A stretch of DNA of 64,000 nucleotides from Dryomyza anilis (taxonomy: Eukaryota > Arthropoda > Insecta > Diptera > Dryomyzidae). The stretch spans positions 46,006,800-46,070,799 of the forward strand of contig OX638132.1 in NCBI GenBank assembly GCA_951804985.1, read 5' to 3'. Position numbers and translations under genes: made by a program. The notes beneath the pieces were generated by a model. It worked only from the letters and a program-made list of their open reading frames with translations, had not been told where the DNA came from and made no database searches. This document shows positions 1 to 12,769 of this stretch, one piece after another (positions within the stretch are counted from its first letter, which is position 1; each line of letters opens with the position of its first letter).

Positions 1-600
1 AACTCGGCACTTTCACCAGCTACGAACATGAAACAAAAAACTCAAATACACAAAAAAATTTAAAAACAAAAAAACAAAAGCACAAAACAAAACAAAATCA
101 AAAATACAAAAGCAAAAGCAATCACGTTTGTTCCGCTTCTCCGTCTAAACGGCTGATCCGATTTTCTTGAAATTTTTACCACAGATGCGGTATGGTCTGG
201 AAGGAATGATAGGCTATATATGGGCGGGATTGGACAAAGAGGCGTGGCACCTCCCATACAACCTAAACTTTCAATACGATATAACTCGGCACTTTCACCA
301 GCTACGAACATGAAACAAAAAACTCAAATACACAAAAAAAATTAAAAACAAAAAACCAAAAGCACAAAACAAAACAAAACAAAAGCAAAAATACAAAAAC
401 AAAAGCAATCACGTTTGTTCCGCATCTCCGTCTAAACGGCTGATCCGATTGTCTTGAAATTTTTACCACAGATGTGGTATGGTCTGGAAGGAATGATAGG
501 CTATATATGGGCGGGATTGGGCAAAGAGGCGTGGCACCTCCCATGCAACCTAAACACGATATAACTCGGCACTTTCACCAGCAACGAACATGAAACAAAA
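1..600. repeat. Tandem repeat, about 282-bp unit
   Basis: Three successive copies of a unit containing 'ataactcggcactttcacc' begin near 1, 283 and 563. Each copy joins an A-rich stretch to a better conserved block around 'ccgtctaaacggctgatcc'. The third copy decays into the next minisatellite. Short reading frames across it are low-complexity and I do not call them genes. Confidence 0.85.
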
Positions 601-739
601 AACTCAAATACAAAAAAAAAATAAAAACAAAAAAGCAAAAGCACAACACAAAACAAAAGTAAAAATACAAAAACAAAACCAATCACATAAAACCACAATC
701 CAAACTAAATGAAAAACAAAAAAAGGAAAGAAAAAGAAA

Positions 740-2415
740 AACAAACTCACCACACTAAAACTAACCAAACTAAAACTCACCACACTAAAATTCACCCTTA
801 AATTAACCACACTTAAACCCACCACACTATAATTCACCACACTAAAACTCACCACACTAAAATTCACCACACTAAAACTCACCACACTAAAACTCACCAC
901 TTAAAAACTCACCACACTAAAACTCACCACACTAAAACTCACCACACAAAAACTCACCACACTAAAACTCACCACACTAAAACTCACCACACTAAAACTC
1001 ACCACACTTGAACTCACCACACTAAAACCCACCACACTAAAACCCACCACACTAAAATTTCACCACACTAAAACTCACCACACAAAAATTCACCAAACTA
1101 AAACTCACCACACTAAAATTTCTCCACATTAAAACTCATCACACTAAAACTTCACCACACTAAAACTCACTATACCCAAAAGTCGCCACACTTAAACTCA
1201 CCGCACTAAAATTCACAACACTAAAACTCACCACATTTAAACTCACCATACCAAAACTCACCACACTAAAACTTACCACACTAAAACTCACCACACTTAA
1301 ACTCACCACACTAAAACTCACCACACAAAAATTCAACACACTAAAATTGAACACACTAAAACTCACCACACTAAAATTTCACCACACTAAAACTCACCAC
1401 ACTAAAACTCACTACACTAAAATTTCACCACATTAAAATTCACCACTTTTAAACTCACCACATTAAAACTCACTACACTAAAATTTCGATACACTAAAAC
1501 TTACCACACTAAAACTCACCGCACTAAAATTCACCACACTAAAACCCACCGCACTATAATTAACCACACTAAAACTCACCACCCTAAAATTCACTACACT
1601 AAAACTCACCACAATAAAATTCACCAAACTAAAACTCACCACACTAAAATTTCTCCACATTAAAACTCATCACACTAAAACTCACCACACTAAAACTCAC
1701 TATACCCAAAAGTCGCCACACTTAAACTCACCGCACTAAAATTCACAACACTAAAACTCACCACATTTAAACTCACCATACCAAAACTCACCACACTAAA
1801 ACTTACCACACTAAAACTCACCACACTTAAACTCACCACACTAAAACTCACCACACAAAAATTCAACACACTAAAATTGAACACACTAAAACTCACCACA
1901 CTAAAATTTCACCACACTAAAACTCACCACACTAAAACTCACTACACTAAAATTTCACCACATTAAAATTCACCACTTTTAAACTCACCACATTAAAACT
2001 CACTACACTAAAATTTCGATACACTAAAACTTACCACACTAAAACTCACCGCACTAAAATTCACCACACTAAAACCCACCGCACTATAATTAACCACACT
2101 AAAACTCACCACCCTAAAATTCACTACACTAAAACTCACCACAATAAAATTCATCACATTAAAATTCATCACACTAAAACTCACCACAATAAAATTCACC
2201 ACACTAAAACCCACCACACTATAATTGACCACACTAAAACTCACCACACTTAAAAACACCACACTTCAACTCACCACACTCAAATTCACCACACTAAAAC
2301 TTACCACACTAAAACTCACCACACCAAAACTAACCACAATTAAACTCACCACTCCAAAATTCACCACATCTAAACTCACTACACCGAAACTTACTACATT
2401 AAAACCCACCACTCT
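740..2415. repeat. Minisatellite of about 15 bp (CACCACACTAAAACT type)
   Basis: More than 100 imperfect copies of a 14-16 bp unit, 'caccacactaaaact', run through this stretch. Variants replace AAAA with TAAA, CAAA or AAAT. The low-complexity reading frames on the minus strand (V-S-F-S-V repeats) are by-products of the 15-bp period, not genes. A larger duplication lies inside and is listed separately. Confidence 0.95.
1090..2151. repeat. Two-copy tandem duplication of about 531 bp inside the minisatellite
   Basis: Roughly 1090-1620 and 1621-2151 are near-identical, down to rare variant units such as 'tatacccaaaagtcgccac' at about 1171 and 1701. The encoded 69-residue frames at 1160-1369 and 1690-1899 are identical. 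The copies differ by a base or two near 1150/1680, so the duplication is recent. Confidence 0.9.
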
Positions 2416-2540
2416 AAAACTTCTACTGGGAAAAACTCTACGGGGAAGAATTCTACGGGAAAGAATTCTACCGGGAACAATTCTATCGGGATGAATTCTA
2501 CGTTGAGAATTCTACGGGAAAGCGTTCTATGTGGATTTTA
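2416..2540. repeat. Short degenerate repeat 'attctacgggaa'
   Basis: About seven degenerate copies of a 15-17 bp unit ('gaattctacgggaaa', 'gaattctaccgggaa') follow the minisatellite directly. No gene is visible. Confidence 0.6.
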
Positions 2541-2640
2541 CGGGAAGATTTCTACTGAGAATAATTCTGCGGAGAAGCGCAGTCTGAGAAAAAATTGTCT
2601 TTGAGAAAAGTTGTTTTGGCGGAGAATTATTTGGTTACCA

Positions 2641-2786
2641 CATTTATAAAACGAATAAAAAAATTTCAACAGCTAAGCACGGGCCCCTCATATCAATAAT
2701 AAAAAAATGTTTTTTATATTAATAAAATTGCTCCATATCTTTGAATTCAGAAAATCTTGGCACGAGTCGTGCACGGGTCCAGCTAG
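2641..2786 (+). mobile_element. Helitron-like 3' terminus
   Basis: The perfect hairpin 'gcacga-g-tcgtgc' (2760-2772) is followed after 10 bases by CTAG (2783-2786) and then T. This is the known 3' end of Helitrons: a short palindrome 10-12 nt before CTRR, inserted before T. The 5' TC terminus was not located and no Rep/helicase coding is present, so this would be a non-autonomous copy or fragment. Confidence 0.5.
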
Positions 2787-2787
2787 T

Positions 2788-5700
2788 AATATAATATAAT
2801 ATAATAATATAATATAATATAATATAATATAATATAATATAATATAATATAATATAATATAATATAATATAATATAATATAATATAATATAATATAATAT
2901 AATATAATATAATATAATATAATATAATATAATATAATATAATATAATATAATATAATATAATATAATATAATATAATATAATATAATATAATATAATAT
3001 AATATAATATAATATAATATAATATAATATAATATAATATAATATAATATAATATAATATAATATAATATAATATAATATAATATAATATAATATAATAT
3101 AATATAATATAATATAATATAATATAATATAATATAATATAATATAATATAATATAATATAATATAATATAATATAATATAATATAATATAATATAATAT
3201 AATATAATATAATATAATATAATATAATATAATATAATATAATATAATATAATATAATATAATATAATATAATATAATATAATATAATATAATATAATAT
3301 AATATAATATAATATAATATAATATAATATAATATAATATAATATAATATAATATAATATAATATAATATAATATAATATAATATAATATAATATAATAT
3401 AATATAATATAATATAATATAATATAATATAATATAATATAATATAATATAATATAATATAATATAATATAATATAATATAATATAATATAATATAATAT
3501 AATATAATATAATATAATATAATATAATATAATATAATATAATATAATATAATATAATATAATATAATATAATATAATATAATATAATATAATATAATAT
3601 AATATAATATAATATAATATAATATAATATAATATATATAATATATATAATATAATATAATATAATATAATATAATATAATATAATATAATATAATATAA
3701 TATAATATAATATAATATAATATAATATAATATAATATAATATAATATAATATAATATAATATAATATAATATAATATAATATAATATAATATAATATAA
3801 TATAATATAATATAATATAATATAATATAATATAATATAATATAATATAATATAATATAATATAATATAATATAATATAATATAATATAATATAATATAA
3901 TATAATATAATATAATATAATATAATATAATATAATATAATATAATATAATATAATATAATATAATATAATATAATATAATATAATATAATATAATATAA
4001 TATAATATAATATAATATAATATAATATAATATAATATAATATAATATAATATAATATAATATAATATAATATAATATAATATAATATAATATAATATAA
4101 TATAATATAATATAATATAATATAATATAATATAATATAATATAATATAATATAATATAATATAATATAATATAATATAATATAATATAATATAATATAA
4201 TATAATATAATATAATATAATATAATATAATATAATATAATATAATATAATATAATATAATATAATATAATATAATATAATATAATATAATATAATATAA
4301 TATAATATAATATAATATAATATAATATAATATAATATAATATAATATAATATAATATAATATAATATAATATAATATAATATAATATAATATAATATAA
4401 TATAATATAATATAATATAATATAATATAATATAATATAATATAATATAATATAATATAATATAATATAATATAATATAATATAATATAATATAATATAA
4501 TATAATATAATATAATATAATATAATATAATATAATATAATATAATATAATATAATATAATATAATATAATATAATATAATATAATATAATATAATATAA
4601 TATAATATAATATAATATAATATAATATAATATAATATAATATAATATAATATAATATAATATAATATAATATAATATAATATAATATAATATAATATAA
4701 TATAATATAATATAATATAATATAATATAATATAATATAATATAATATAATATAATATAATATAATATAATATAATATAATATAATATAATATAATATAA
4801 TATAATATAATATAATATAATATAATATAATATAATATAATATAATATAATATAATATAATATAATATAATATAATATAATATAATATAATATAATATAA
4901 TATAATATAATATAATATAATATAATATAATATAATATAATATAATATAATATAATATAATATAATATAATATAATATAATATAATATAATATAATATAA
5001 TATAATATAATATAATATAATATAATATAATATAATATAATATAATATAATATAATATAATATAATATAATATAATATAATATAATATAATATAATATAA
5101 TATAATATAATATAATATAATATAATATAATATAATATAATATAATATAATATAATATAATATAATATAATATAATATAATATAATATAATATAATATAA
5201 TATAATATAATATAATATAATATAATATAATATAATATAATATAATATAATATAATATAATATAATATAATATAATATAATATAATATAATATAATATAA
5301 TATAATATAATATAATATAATATAATATAATATAATATAATATAATATAATATAATATAATATAATATAATATAATATAATATAATATAATATAATATAA
5401 TATAATATAATATAATATAATATAATATAATATAATATAATATAATATAATATAATATAATATAATATAATATAATATAATATAATATAATATAATATAA
5501 TATAATATAATATAATATAATATAATATAATATAATATAATATAATATAATATAATATAATATAATATAATATAATATAATATAATATAATATAATATAA
5601 TATAATATAATATAATATAATATAATATAATATAATATAATATAATATAATATAATATAATATAATATAATATAATATAATATAATATAATATAATATAA

Positions 5701-6652
5701 TATAATATAATATAATATAATATAATATAATATAATATAATATAATATAATATAATATAATATAATATAATATAATATAATATAATATAATATAATATAA
5801 TATAATATAATATAATATAATATAATATAATATAATATAATATAATATAATATAATATAATATAATATAATATAATATAATATAATATAATATAATATAA
5901 TATAATATAATATAATATAATATAATATAATATAATATAATATAATATAATATAATATAATATAATATAATATAATATAATATAATATAATATAATATAA
6001 TATAATATAATATAATATAATATAATATAATATAATATAATATAATATAATATAATATAATATAATATAATATAATATAATATAATATAATATAATATAA
6101 TATAATATAATATAATATAATATAATATAATATAATATAATATAATATAATATAATATAATATAATATAATATAATATAATATAATATAATATAATATAA
6201 TATAATATAATATAATATAATATAATATAATATAATATAATATAATATAATATAATATAATATAATATAATATAATATAATATAATATAATATAATATAA
6301 TATAATATAATATAATATAATATAATATAATATAATATAATATAATATAATATAATATAATATAATATAATATAATATAATATAATATAATATAATATAA
6401 TATAATATAATATAATATAATATAATATAATATAATATAATATAATATAATATAATATAATATAATATAATATAATATAATATAATATAATATAATATAA
6501 TATAATATAATATAATATAATATAATATAATATAATATAATATAATATAATATAATATAATATAATATAATATAATATAATATAATATAATATAATATAA
6601 TATAATATAATATAATATAATATAATATAATATAATATAATATAATATAATA

Positions 6653-6654
<2 letters not shown>
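2788..6654. repeat. (AATAT)n satellite, about 3.87 kb
   Basis: Roughly 770 copies of the pentanucleotide AATAT are almost perfectly uniform. The breaks I can see are an AATAAT shift near 2803 and a phase change 'aatatatataatatatataa' near 3632-3652. The same pentanucleotide forms large heterochromatic satellites in Drosophila. The minus strand has no stops in this repeat, giving meaningless open frames over 1,300 codons long. Confidence 0.98.
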
Positions 6655-6699
<45 letters not shown>

Positions 6700-6701
6700 G
6701 T
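6655..6701. repeat. (AAAT)n microsatellite capping the satellite
   Basis: About 11 copies of the tetranucleotide TAAA/AAAT follow the AATAT array directly. Confidence 0.9.
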
Positions 6702-7299
6702 AAGCAATATATACAATATATACAATCTTTTCAATATACTTTCTTTTAGTGTTTATCAATTGTTTATAATTTAAGTAACATCTTTTTTCAACTCCTGCTG
6801 TAGCGGCTACTGTTGCAAACGTAATAAATAATCTACAAATAAAAAATTGTGGCAACCGACGCGCAAAAAATATTAGTTTCCATTACTAGTAAAATTACGG
6901 GTCATATATCTATCATTGATCTTGCAGGGATGTATTTCAAATTATTTATGTATGAGTGATAAAATATAATATTGTCTTTGTGTTGGAGTTTCGGTAAGGC
7001 ATGTCTTGCTGGGCTATTAATTTAACCGTCCCTAACCTCAAAATTAAAACAGATTATGTTACGTAAAATATTTCGTAAATTTACAAGTAATTTAATCGTC
7101 ACTTATTACCAAAAGAACAGTGATAAACATATATTCAATTGTATCTCATTTCAGATGAGTGAGAAAGAGATAAAAATTCACCCGCACACAAAAGTTTCGG
7201 TAATTTTATCCCGACGCTCTTAACAATGTTATAGAAACTTTTACTGAAACTTTCAGATTTGATACTTGTAATATTACTGCTCATATGACCAGTAGTGTT
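6702..7299. other. AT-rich non-coding stretch
   Basis: I see no coding region, repeat terminus or structured RNA here. From about 7300 the sequence joins the family I element described below. Confidence 0.5.
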
Positions 7300-7534
7300 C
7301 TTGCTGAGTTGTCTGTTTGCTTATTCAAGCGAAAAACAATGGCTGCATTCAGTGATCTCAGCAGTTGCGAAACTGTTCAGTAACTAATCGCTCACTGTTA
7401 CTGAATGCACCGCTATCTCAGCTGTCAATTTACAAATTAATTTGTTATTAATATTTTATGCAGCGCAAATGTAGCGTAAAAATTTCATCCTGGAAAAAAT
7501 GGCGACCGCTCACTAAACATGTTGAGGGTAGCAT

Positions 7535-9186
7535 CCCAATAAACATTTTTGTAAAGGTTTGCAGACTCAGATTTCTTAATAAGCTTACTAATAAAAAATT
7601 TCACAACCATTTCGTAAATGTTTTCAAATCACTTACTTTATATTTGTTTATAAGCTTATTAACGAATGTAAACACAATTAAAAAACAAGTGTTTGTAAAA
7701 TGCGTACGCTCAGATGTTATATTTACTAACGGCAACGTAAAACATCGAAGAAAATACAATTGTGTTAAGTTTGTATGCAAATTTTAAGCATATTTCTCAT
7801 ATTTAGAGAAAACATGTAAGTACGTTTAAATAATAATTAAATAATGTCTTTGAAACGTAAACAACCCAATAAACGCAAGATAATTCGGGGAGATTCAGTG
7901 GGCAATGACTGTCAACATCACATATTTGATATTGTTGAAAATAATAATATTTCTCCGAATGATCTTGGATGTGTATGCACACACCATCCTTAGGAACATC
8001 TGATTCGTCCGATGAATCAGATTTCCAAGATAAAATTTTATTCGCCAACAAGTGGTGTGTTAAAAATTGTGACTAAAATTATTACATAACGATTTGCAAT
8101 AAAATTACATAACGATTTTATTAAGCTTACAATATTATTGCATATAGTTTTCTATTCAATATTACACATAAGCTTTTAATGTAAGCTTACGCTAAGAAAA
8201 CAATATGTTCATGAAAGTCTTGCTGCAACTATCTGTTTAAATTTACGCCTTGTAGCAAATATTCAAACATCCCATAAATTTCAATAAAATTGCAGCAAAA
8301 CTATTAATATTTTTTAAATATGACATATATGCAGATTGTTACGAGATGTTTGCCACAACACCAATGAAAATGGAGATATTAACAGTTGACTGATTGCAAA
8401 CATCATGAGTTCTTGGACATTTGCAACAAAACTTTTGAGGTATTTTGACAGTTCACTACAATAAAAAAGGGTAATGGCGTACTTTTTCCTTACCCTTGAT
8501 TTATCAACAACAATTAAGTAAATCCAATGGTGTAATAAAGTGTCAACTCAAATATTACATTTTAATGGTAAAAGTAAAAGTAAATTCCCTGGTAATGTAA
8601 TTATCAACATATGATGGAAAATTATTTCTTTTCAGAGTTTACTTTGACGACAGCATCGCCGGACGGACTTGGATCTTCCGCGAAGTTGTCTCTAGTCGTT
8701 GTACAATTTTACTTTCAAAGGATTTATAAAGACGATGGCGCTTTATAACCAAGATACTGTTTCAATTCTAGAATAGATATAAATTCATTTGATTAATTAT
8801 ATTTTAATTCAATAAAAATATCTCCGCGAATTCTAACCTTAACCAAATATTCAAGATGTTTCATTGTAAGATGTTTCATTGATGGTTGCTATACATAATC
8901 GTAAATTTGAAAAATGGTTGCTACCAATATTTATCGTATTTGACGGATGTTTTAGGGATGGTTCTCTCAAATACGATCTAAATAAATTGTAAATAATTTG
9001 ATATTTAGGTCTGTGATATTTCTGGCAATCATCTTTGTATTCTTAGCGTACAATCAATGTCCAGTTTCGCTAATCCGAAAATTATTATGCAACGTTTTGT
9101 AAACATCTCGCAAGCTTATTATAAAACAAAACATTACATATTTCACCTTACAAAAAGCTTACAGAAAGATTACAATGTTTATTGGG
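7535..9186 (+). mobile_element. Family D element, copy D1, CCCAATAAACATT ends
   Basis: The inverted ends are CCCAATAAACATT / AATGTTTATTGGG, flanked by a 2-bp duplication AT. Copy D2 (33873-34684) is the same element without the inner insertion. D1 carries a gene-like frame starting ATG at 7844 (MSLKRKQPNKRK...). It continues about 49 codons to a TAG near 7991, and a shifted frame just downstream (SDSSDESDFQDKILFA) looks like its continuation. It could be the N-terminus of a transposase or a captured gene; I cannot identify it. Confidence 0.85.
8190..9048 (+). mobile_element. Family C element, copy C1, CRCTAAGAAAAC ends, TA target
   Basis: Ends are CGCTAAGAAAACAA and TATTCTTAGCG, with TA duplicated (8188-8189, 9049-9050). 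D2 has the uninterrupted target. The TA target and short inverted ends fit a Tc1/mariner-type non-autonomous element. No coding is seen. Confidence 0.9.
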
Positions 9187-9259
9187 ATGCCATTCAAGCT
9201 CAAATTTCTCAACAGCTCCACAACTGCTGAGGTCGCTGAATGCAGCCAATGATCTCAGT

Positions 9260-9573
9260 GGCTGCATTCAGCGATCTCAGCAGTTGCGAAATTGCTCAGA
9301 AACTAATCGCTCACTATTACTGAATGCACCGCTATATCCGCTGTCAATTTACAAATTAATTTGTTACTAATATTTTATTTAAAGTTACATACAACTCTTT
9401 AATTGATTATAAACATATTTCCAATCTAAATTCCATTTTTGTTTATAAATATTTGAGTTCAAATGTCATCCATAACAAATGCAGCGCAATTGTAGAGTAA
9501 AAATTTCATGCTGTAAAAAATGGCGACCGCTCACTAAACATGTTGAGGGTAACATGCCATTCAAGCCTAAATT
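9260..9573 (-). mobile_element. Family A MITE, copy A3, truncated
   Basis: It starts with GGCTGCATTCAGCG and follows the A consensus, but lacks the second inverted end and stops at about 9573, where family I sequence resumes. Only 12 bp of I separates it from A1. Confidence 0.8.
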
Positions 9574-9659
9574 GCTAAACAGGAAAAAGCAAAATTTTCT
9601 TGTTGACATTTAATTTATCATGTCACTGGGTTGCCACTGAGTAATTTGGGTAGTGAATT

Positions 9660-12080
9660 CCCAGCTAACGCCAGAGTTCAAGTCACACTCAGGCACCAGT
9701 ATCTTGAATCTAACATGAATGTTTTGATTTGCTGAGACAAGTGTTTTAGAACATTATTTTTTGTTTTTAAATAAACATCCATTTTTTTATTTCAAATTGT
9801 GAAAGATCACTTTTGTGTCCGAATGGCAAGATCTTTTTATAGCGTGTATCTTGTATGTCTATGGGATGAGAAGGGGTCCTGCAAGATATACGATTGTCTC
9901 AAGACGGATATCGTCGATTTCATTGTTTACGCGCAAAAGAAGGTGCAATCGCAACGTGGCGAACAGGCGCTCCTCATGACCTACATCATTGAGTGGCGAA
10001 AATTCTTTACGCAGTCCAGCTACTTGCCGCTGCCATTCCGTCAACTGGAGCAGTCGTTGCAAAGCAAAAATTCATCCACCTCCACAACATCCAACGCTGC
10101 TGCAGCCTCCAGTAGCAGTAGTAACAGCAGTGGCTCAAGTTTCTCCAACCAAAAGAAAAACGGCTGCGAAGACAGCATAGTGCGCAAACTAATGTTGGAT
10201 TCGTGGAACGAAAACATTTTTAAGGACATCAAGGACCGACTACAAGAGTCTGCCATGAAAATAGTGCATGCCGAACGCGACGGTGACGCATATGACTCGC
10301 TGTTGGTGATTGGCGTGCGCGAGAGCTACGTAAATCTCTGCTCGAACATGGAGGACAAGCTGGAAATCTATCGCGACAATTTCGAGGCGTCCTATCTGAA
10401 GTCCACCGCATCATTCTATCGTCTCAAAGCATCCGAGCAGCAGCAGGCCAACGGCGTAATATCTTTTATGAAGTACGCGGATGCCAAGCTGCGCGAGGAG
10501 GAGGCGCGGGCCCAGCGATACTTGGAGCCGAGCAGCTATCATGTGCTGGCACAGACATGCGTCAAAGTGCTGGTGGGTGATCACATGAACACCATCATTG
10601 CAGAATGTGCACCGTTGATCAGAGAGTATGAAACTGATCGCCTAAATCTGATTTTTCGTCTGCTGGATCGTGTGCAGAACGGTGTCGATCCGATGCTGCG
10701 CGATCTGGAGAATCACATTGTGTCGGCGGGTCTGACAGATATGCTTTCCGCTTCGGAAATCATCACGCAAGACTCTGAGAAATATGTAGAACGACTGCTG
10801 GAGCTCTTCAAGAAGTTCAGTGCCTTAGTGAAGAACGCATTAAATGACGATCCCCGTTTCTTGACTACACGTGACAAGGCATTCAAGACCGTGGTGAATC
10901 TTCCAACGCAGATTAATTCTGCGCACAAGCGCTGACAGCGAAAAGGAGGAAGACATTGTCGAGTGCCTGCGTGAAGTCGGCATGCAGGCAGACTATGTAA
11001 ATCGCTTGGCACGCATGTTCCAAGATATTAAGGTGTGTGTCTAATTAGAGTTCAATGTATTTTAGCTCTTTTTATGTTTTTAAACGCCCATCTATTTAGG
11101 TCAGCGAAGATTTGAATACACAATTTCGCAGTTCCATCGGTCGCCATGATGCCATCAATATTAAAATTCTCAATGCTGGCGCCTGGGCTCGCTGCTCGGA
11201 GCGCGTCTCCGTCAGCTTGCCACTCGAATTGGTGGACTACATTCCAGACGTCGATGAATTCTACAAGAAAAAAACTTTGGTCGCAAATTGCAATGGTATC
11301 ACCACATGAGCAACGGCACCATAACATTTGTGAATAATTTCGGTCGCTATGACTTGAATGTGACCACCTTTCAAAATTTCCTATGAGAATTTACGTTTAG
11401 CCACTGAATTACCAGGTGATTTTATAAATATTAAACTATTTTTGTTGTTAAAAAAATCAATTTTCATTCTTATTCAGATCCTGATCCTGTACCCTTTGGT
11501 CGCTCGTGGCATTTCCTAAAATAAAAAAACAAATTCTCACCATGGATCCGTTGGTGACTACACCAAAGGACTTTACCGAAAATGCGCTCTTTCACATAAA
11601 TCAAGAGTTTCCCGTGGTCAAGAATAGCAAATCACAACTGTTTGTTTTTGTTATTTAAAAATGTTAAAATGCTGAATTTAAAATATTTAAAAATAATTAA
11701 TATATTTGAACCTGTTTTATTTATAATTATTGCAAAAAATTGTAATTTTACAATAGACATTTCAAGAAATTTTCCGCTACACGATGGCTCATTTTAGATT
11801 CATTTGGGAGCCTATTCTGAAGCTTATTTCAATAAAAAATGAATCTTGTAAGATTTAGTTGCAAGAGCATTTCTAGTTTACTTTTAGGCTCATTTGCTAG
11901 ATTGTTTTTAGGCTCCGATACAAGATTCATAAAAGAGCCATCTAGCTATGCTCAGGTCTGAATGACGCATTTTTTCAGAAAATGTATATTTCAAGACTCT
12001 TTTCTGAATGAAACATGAGCGCTCAGGCTCAGGCAAAAGATTGTGAAAACAATCTTTTCGGAGTTCTTGCGTTGGCTGGG
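9660..12080 (+). mobile_element. Family L element carrying a Cullin-5 fragment
   Basis: The inverted ends CCCAGCTAACGCCAGAGTTC and CCCAGCCAACGCAAGAACTC match at 16 of 20 positions and are flanked by a 2-bp duplication TT (9658-9659, 12081-12082). The flanks rejoin to a continuous family I sequence, known from copies I1-I3, so both insertion borders are exact. The element is 2,421 bp; its central 1.9 kb is the Cullin-5 pseudogene. The remaining interior is AT-rich and non-coding. Confidence 0.85.
9790..11658 (+). pseudogene. Cul5: Cullin-5 pseudogene, intron-bearing
   Basis: Cullin-5 is the scaffold of a cullin-RING ubiquitin ligase. The main frame, 9799-10935, covers the cullin repeats (LWDEKG, IEWRKFF, EDSIVRKLMLDSWNE, VIGVRESYVNLCSN, ITQDSEKYVERLLELF, DDPRFLTTRDKAFKTVVN). 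Directly after VVN about 95 residues are missing and the frame shifts to TSADSEKEEDIVECLREVG. An intron (11033-11099, GT...AG) is followed by VSEDLNTQFR...LNAGAWARCSERVSVSLP, a frameshift after EFYKKK, MSNGTITFVNNFGRYDL, and a loss of about 14 residues after TTFQ. A second intron (11416-11477) precedes WSLVAFPKIKKQIL...NQEFPVVKNSKSQ, then unrelated sequence. The N-terminus, neddylation region and C-terminus are lost. Kept introns mean it was copied as DNA, not retroposed. Confidence 0.92.
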
Positions 12081-12263
12081 TTTCGTCTCGAGTTTTTTTA
12101 ACTTCGAAAACCAACGTTGGAATAACATTTGTTCGGCTTGATAATGACATTACATCCAAACTCGTTGTAAAAGAAAATTCTCCACTATTATCGAACCTTA
12201 AACTTATTGCTTATTGGGTCTACACCAGAGAGTATGCATTTGATATCGAACTTTAAACACATT

Positions 12264-12582
12264 GGCTGCATTCAGCGACCTCAGCAGTTGCGATACTCAG
12301 CTGTCAATTTACAAATTAATTTATTTTTAATATTTTATTAAAGTTACATACAACTCTTTAATTGATTAAAAACATATTTTCAATTTAAATTCCATTTTTG
12401 TTTATAAATATTTGAGTTAAAATGTCATCGAATGTCATCGACAACAAAGGCAGCACAAATGTAGCGTAAACATTTCATGCTGAAAAAATGGCGACCGCTC
12501 ACTAAACATGTTGAGGGTAGCATGCCATTCAATCACAAATTTCTCAACAGCTCCACAACTGCTGAGGTCACTGAATGCAGCC
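12264..12582 (+). mobile_element. Family A MITE, copy A2
   Basis: Inverted ends GGCTGCATTCAGCGACC...TGAATGCAGCC, with ATT duplicated at both sides (12261-12263, 12583-12585). 319 bp; no coding. Confidence 0.85.
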
Positions 12583-12769
12583 ATTGGTTATTGCACAGAA
12601 AAAAATATTGTACGTATATATAACAATTGCTATTAATAATAGACAAACAAAAACGTATTCCAATTAAAAATATGAAAGTATTTACTAATTAATTAATTTT
12701 ATTTACTCATTTTTAAATTAAAATATTAATAGGAATTAATTTAATATAATTTCAATGCAACTAAATCTA

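Larger units (their letters stand above)
7341..9247 (-). mobile_element. Family A MITE (PIF/Harbinger-like), copy A1
   Basis: It has GGCTGCATTCAG... terminal inverted repeats of about 27 bp and a 3-bp target duplication AAT (7338-7340, 9248-9250). It is inserted in I4 and is itself split by element D1. An internal deletion lies near 7455. The 3-bp duplication and GGC terminus suggest PIF/Harbinger; no transposase is present. Confidence 0.85.
7300..12218 (-). mobile_element. Family I element, copy I4, heavily interrupted
   Basis: Read on the minus strand, the end at 12218 starts CCCAATAAGCAATAAG, like the other I copies ending at 27427 and 36851 and starting at 61211. Segments of I (12081-12218, 9574-9659, 9248-9259 and about 7300-7340) are separated by insertions L, A3 and A1, and they join up in order when the insertions are removed. 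The far terminus was not found. Confidence 0.7.

Noticed and set aside
604..2494. V-S-F-S-V and T-T-L-K-L repeat proteins
   Set aside because: Translations of the 15-bp minisatellite. Frames change with each odd-length unit and no conserved start or splice sites exist.
2688..6855. Open frames of more than 1,300 codons (YYIIL repeats) on the minus strand
   Set aside because: They are produced by the AATAT satellite, whose complement has no stop codon in any frame of the 15-bp super-period. No gene.
7458..7787. 109-codon frame as a gene
   Set aside because: It starts in MITE A1 and runs into element D1, so it spans an insertion border. The D part is AT-rich and also occurs in D2.
9182..9370. 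62-codon frame as a gene
   Set aside because: It lies across the ends of MITEs A1 and A3.
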